Assembly (NCBI GenBank): GCA_034678415.1
Contig: JAXDBV010000035.1
Coordinates: 1 to 5,644 of the forward strand
Direction: 5' to 3'
DNA: 5,644 nt
From: JAXDBV01 sp034678415
GTDB taxonomy: Bacteria > Bacteroidota > Bacteroidia > Bacteroidales > VadinHA17
How positions within the stretch are numbered: position 1 is the stretch's first letter; each line of letters begins with the position of its first letter. The notes under the pieces are model-generated. The model saw only the letters and a program-made list of their open reading frames with translations. It did not search any database and was not told the origin of the DNA. The translations under genes and the position numbers were made by a program. Positions 3,984 to 5,644 of this stretch are shown piece after piece.

Positions 3984-5644
3984 CTATTTCAGTTTCTGCC
4001 GTTCCTGTTCAGCCAGGTCGAGGGCTTTCTGGTATTCGTTGTTGGCCAGATCGACCGCCTTGTTATATGCCACGTCGGCTGCTTTCCGTATGGCAGCGGC
4101 TTTTGTTTTCGCCTTGAGCTGTTCTGCCACATTGCCTTTTGCATCGGCTTCGATTTTTGCCGCCCCTGCATAGGCCTTATCTTTCTCCTCCCCGGCTCTT
4201 ACAAGTGCCTCATCCCTGATCTTTGTCGCCTTGTCGATGATCTCCTGCGCCCTTCTGTCGGCCTCTGTTTTGAGTTTATCCACCTCTTCAACCACTTTTT
4301 CCGTCACCTCGGCCTTCTTCTCTTCTACCACCTGTTGTACCTGTTCCTTCATCTGGTCCTTGATCTCCTGAACAGCGCCCTGCATGCTCTCTTTCAGGTC
4401 GAGGTCGATCGCAGGATTGGTGAAGGTTCCCGATATTTTTACATCCACGTTCACCGTCTCGCCGGGCTGTATCTTCAATCCTTTTGCTGCCGCTCTGGCA
4501 GCGAGGCTGTTCACCACCTCGTTAGCCCCTTCGCCAAAGGCTGACCGGGGGATGGCCATCTTCAGGAGATAATTCATGGTCTGGTCAATACCCTGGTCAC
4601 CGCCAATCATCATGGTAACAGGGCCCATATTCAGCGTGAAAGGCTCAACCATGATACGGCCGTTGCTGATGGAGAAATGGCTTTTAATATCCTTGAACGT
4701 GTTGGTCAGGTCTTTTCTCAGCTTAAGGGTTGACGCTATTTTTTCGAACACGTCGGAACTCACCAGCTGAATCTCTTCGGAACGGAGTTCCCCGGCTCCG
4801 TTTATCGTCGAAATAAGGGGCATAAAATCCTGTCCCAGCAGGCTTGAATAGTTGAGTTTTGTTGAGACCTTACCGTTCAGACCCTGTGCCAGCGGCACAA
4901 GTTTCTGCACGGTCATGAACGACTGGTAGGCGGAAGGAATATCCACCGCGGCAATATCAAGATTCATCGATACCGTCGGCTTCTCCTTGTCCTGTGTATT
5001 ATATTCCGCCAAAATTCCGATGCTACCGCCGAGGGCATTCATATTCATATCTTTAAGAGCCACCTTGCTGTCTCTCACGGTAATGGTACCGCGGGCGTTG
5101 TTCACCTCGATCGTGTTATAGATCACCTTATCGAGCTTTGAAGTGAGCTCAACATCGATATTGGATGGCACTTCTATCAAGGCGAGCGCCAGTGTATCTT
5201 CCACGGTATCGACCGTTTCTTCTGTCGCCTCGGGAATCAGTTCCGTAATATTCAGCAGGCCGGATGTAAAGAGGAAACTGCCTTTGACGGTTTCTCCCCT
5301 GAACACATAAGGGATGAAATTTTCCAGCCGGCCTGTGAAATGCATATCGCTGTTTCCCATGGTCATATCGAACTGGTTCACCTGCACATACCTGGGTGAG
5401 AACTCAAGCGTTCCGGTCTGTATCCTGACGGGTTGTGGCACAACCGGGCTGTTGAACTCAAAGGCTGTCAACTCCACCCTTCCGTCGGCCTTGAAATCCT
5501 CGTACCTCCCCTGTTCGATCATGGACAATCGCCCGCCAACATTGAGGTCGGTGCTGACCTTTCCCGCGAGCGTCACCTCTTCCATCGGCACAATATCGGT
5601 GAAAGCTGACAGATCGATGGTCCCCTTCATCAGTCCCCGCACAT
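3984..5644 (-). CDS. AsmA-like envelope protein, C-terminal part (5' partial)
   Basis: This is the C-terminal part of a large AsmA-family protein. Such proteins are inner-membrane anchored, span the periplasm as a long beta-rich groove and are linked to outer-membrane biogenesis or lipid transport. The frame is open to the right edge; the first in-window start candidate (GTG at 5642) is mid-domain, so the N-terminal membrane anchor is off the window. Counting from that GTG, residues 1-200 are repeated short beta-strand segments (GRLSM, FKADGRVELTAF, MHFTGRL, ARGTITVRDSKVALKDM). Residues 200-370 carry the AsmA C-terminal signature: NALGGSIGI, GAGELRSEEI, FKDIKSHFSISNGRI, GGDQGIDQTMNYLLKMAIP. 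Residues 385-415 hold a last strand pair (VDVKISGTFTNPAIDLDLKE). From about 416 to 552 the chain turns into an Ala/Lys/Glu-rich coiled coil with no sign of a second membrane segment. No partner gene is adjacent on this strand in the window. Family call is good; exact role unknown. Confidence 0.9.
   Translation of the reverse strand, partial: VRGLMKGTIDLSAFTDIVPMEEVTLAGKVSTDLNVGGRLSMIEQGRYEDFKADGRVELTAFEFNSPVVPQPVRIQTGTLEFSPRYVQVNQFDMTMGNSDMHFTGRLENFIPYVFRGETVKGSFLFTSGLLNITELIPEATEETVDTVEDTLALALIEVPSNIDVELTSKLDKVIYNTIEVNNARGTITVRDSKVALKDMNMNALGGSIGILAEYNTQDKEKPTVSMNLDIAAVDIPSAYQSFMTVQKLVPLAQGLNGKVSTKLNYSSLLGQDFMPLISTINGAGELRSEEIQLVSSDVFEKIASTLKLRKDLTNTFKDIKSHFSISNGRIMVEPFTLNMGPVTMMIGGDQGIDQTMNYLLKMAIPRSAFGEGANEVVNSLAARAAAKGLKIQPGETVNVDVKISGTFTNPAIDLDLKESMQGAVQEIKDQMKEQVQQVVEEKKAEVTEKVVEEVDKLKTEADRRAQEIIDKATKIRDEALVRAGEEKDKAYAGAAKIEADAKGNVAEQLKAKTKAAAIRKAADVAYNKAVDLANNEYQKALDLAEQERQKLK
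3987..4397 (-). other. Coiled-coil tail of the AsmA-like protein
   Basis: The last 137 or so residues of the AsmA-like protein are almost wholly charged residues, Ala and Gln, with hydrophobic residues spaced as in heptads, for example EIKDQMKEQVQQVVEEKKAE, then VVEEVDKLKTEADRRAQEII and later AADVAYNKAVDLANNEYQKA. There is one Gly-containing break near residues 484-503 (AGEEKDKAYAGAAK..AKGN). The reading frame and base composition continue smoothly from the beta-rich domain, so it is part of the same protein and not a fused neighbour. Confidence 0.8.

Noticed and set aside
3904..4173. 89-codon plus-strand frame rich in Ala and Ser
   Set aside because: Antisense to the Ala/Lys/Glu-rich coiled coil of the AsmA-like gene, which explains its composition.

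Overview
The window looks like ordinary chromosomal DNA of a Bacteroidota bacterium, most likely order Bacteroidales. The clues are a peptidase C69, an L19 and a long AsmA-like protein of Bacteroidetes type, A-rich leaders without Shine-Dalgarno sites, exact matches to the Bacteroidetes -7 promoter box (TAnnTTTG), and an iduronate-2-sulfatase-like enzyme of the kind common in glycan-degrading members of the phylum. Genus cannot be fixed from the sequence.

Layout. Positions 1-728 (+) hold the C-terminal half of a C69 family dipeptidase whose 5' end lies outside the window. After a 111-bp gap comes rplS (ribosomal protein L19, 840-1187, +), closed by a textbook intrinsic terminator at 1206-1233. 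A gene-poor stretch of about 600 bp follows, carrying a degenerate 46-bp tandem repeat (1335-1446), a doubtful 46-residue minus-strand ORF (1494-1634) and a likely promoter with two identical TAATTTTG boxes (1700-1720). Next is a complete 503-residue secreted or lipid-anchored sulfatase (1839-3350, +). A second gene-poor stretch (3351-3983) carries a dispersed copy of the 46-bp repeat unit (3703-3748), a perfect 14-bp palindrome and decayed-looking coding sequence. From 3984 to the right edge (-) lies the C-terminal part of a large AsmA-like envelope protein ending in a long charged coiled coil.

The four genes do not form one pathway. C69 peptidase and rplS are neighbours on one strand but are separated by a gap, and rplS probably has its own transcript end. 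The sulfatase stands alone: no sulfatase-maturing enzyme, polysaccharide lyase, glycoside hydrolase or SusC/SusD pair is in the window. It converges on the AsmA gene. The sulfatase and its flanks look less GC-rich by eye than the genes on either side, and related repeat units lie on both sides of it, so a later insertion of this segment is possible but not shown.

I found no convincing new biological system. The most useful leads are the 46-bp intergenic repeat family, the repeat-flanked orphan sulfatase and the coiled-coil tail of the AsmA-like protein.
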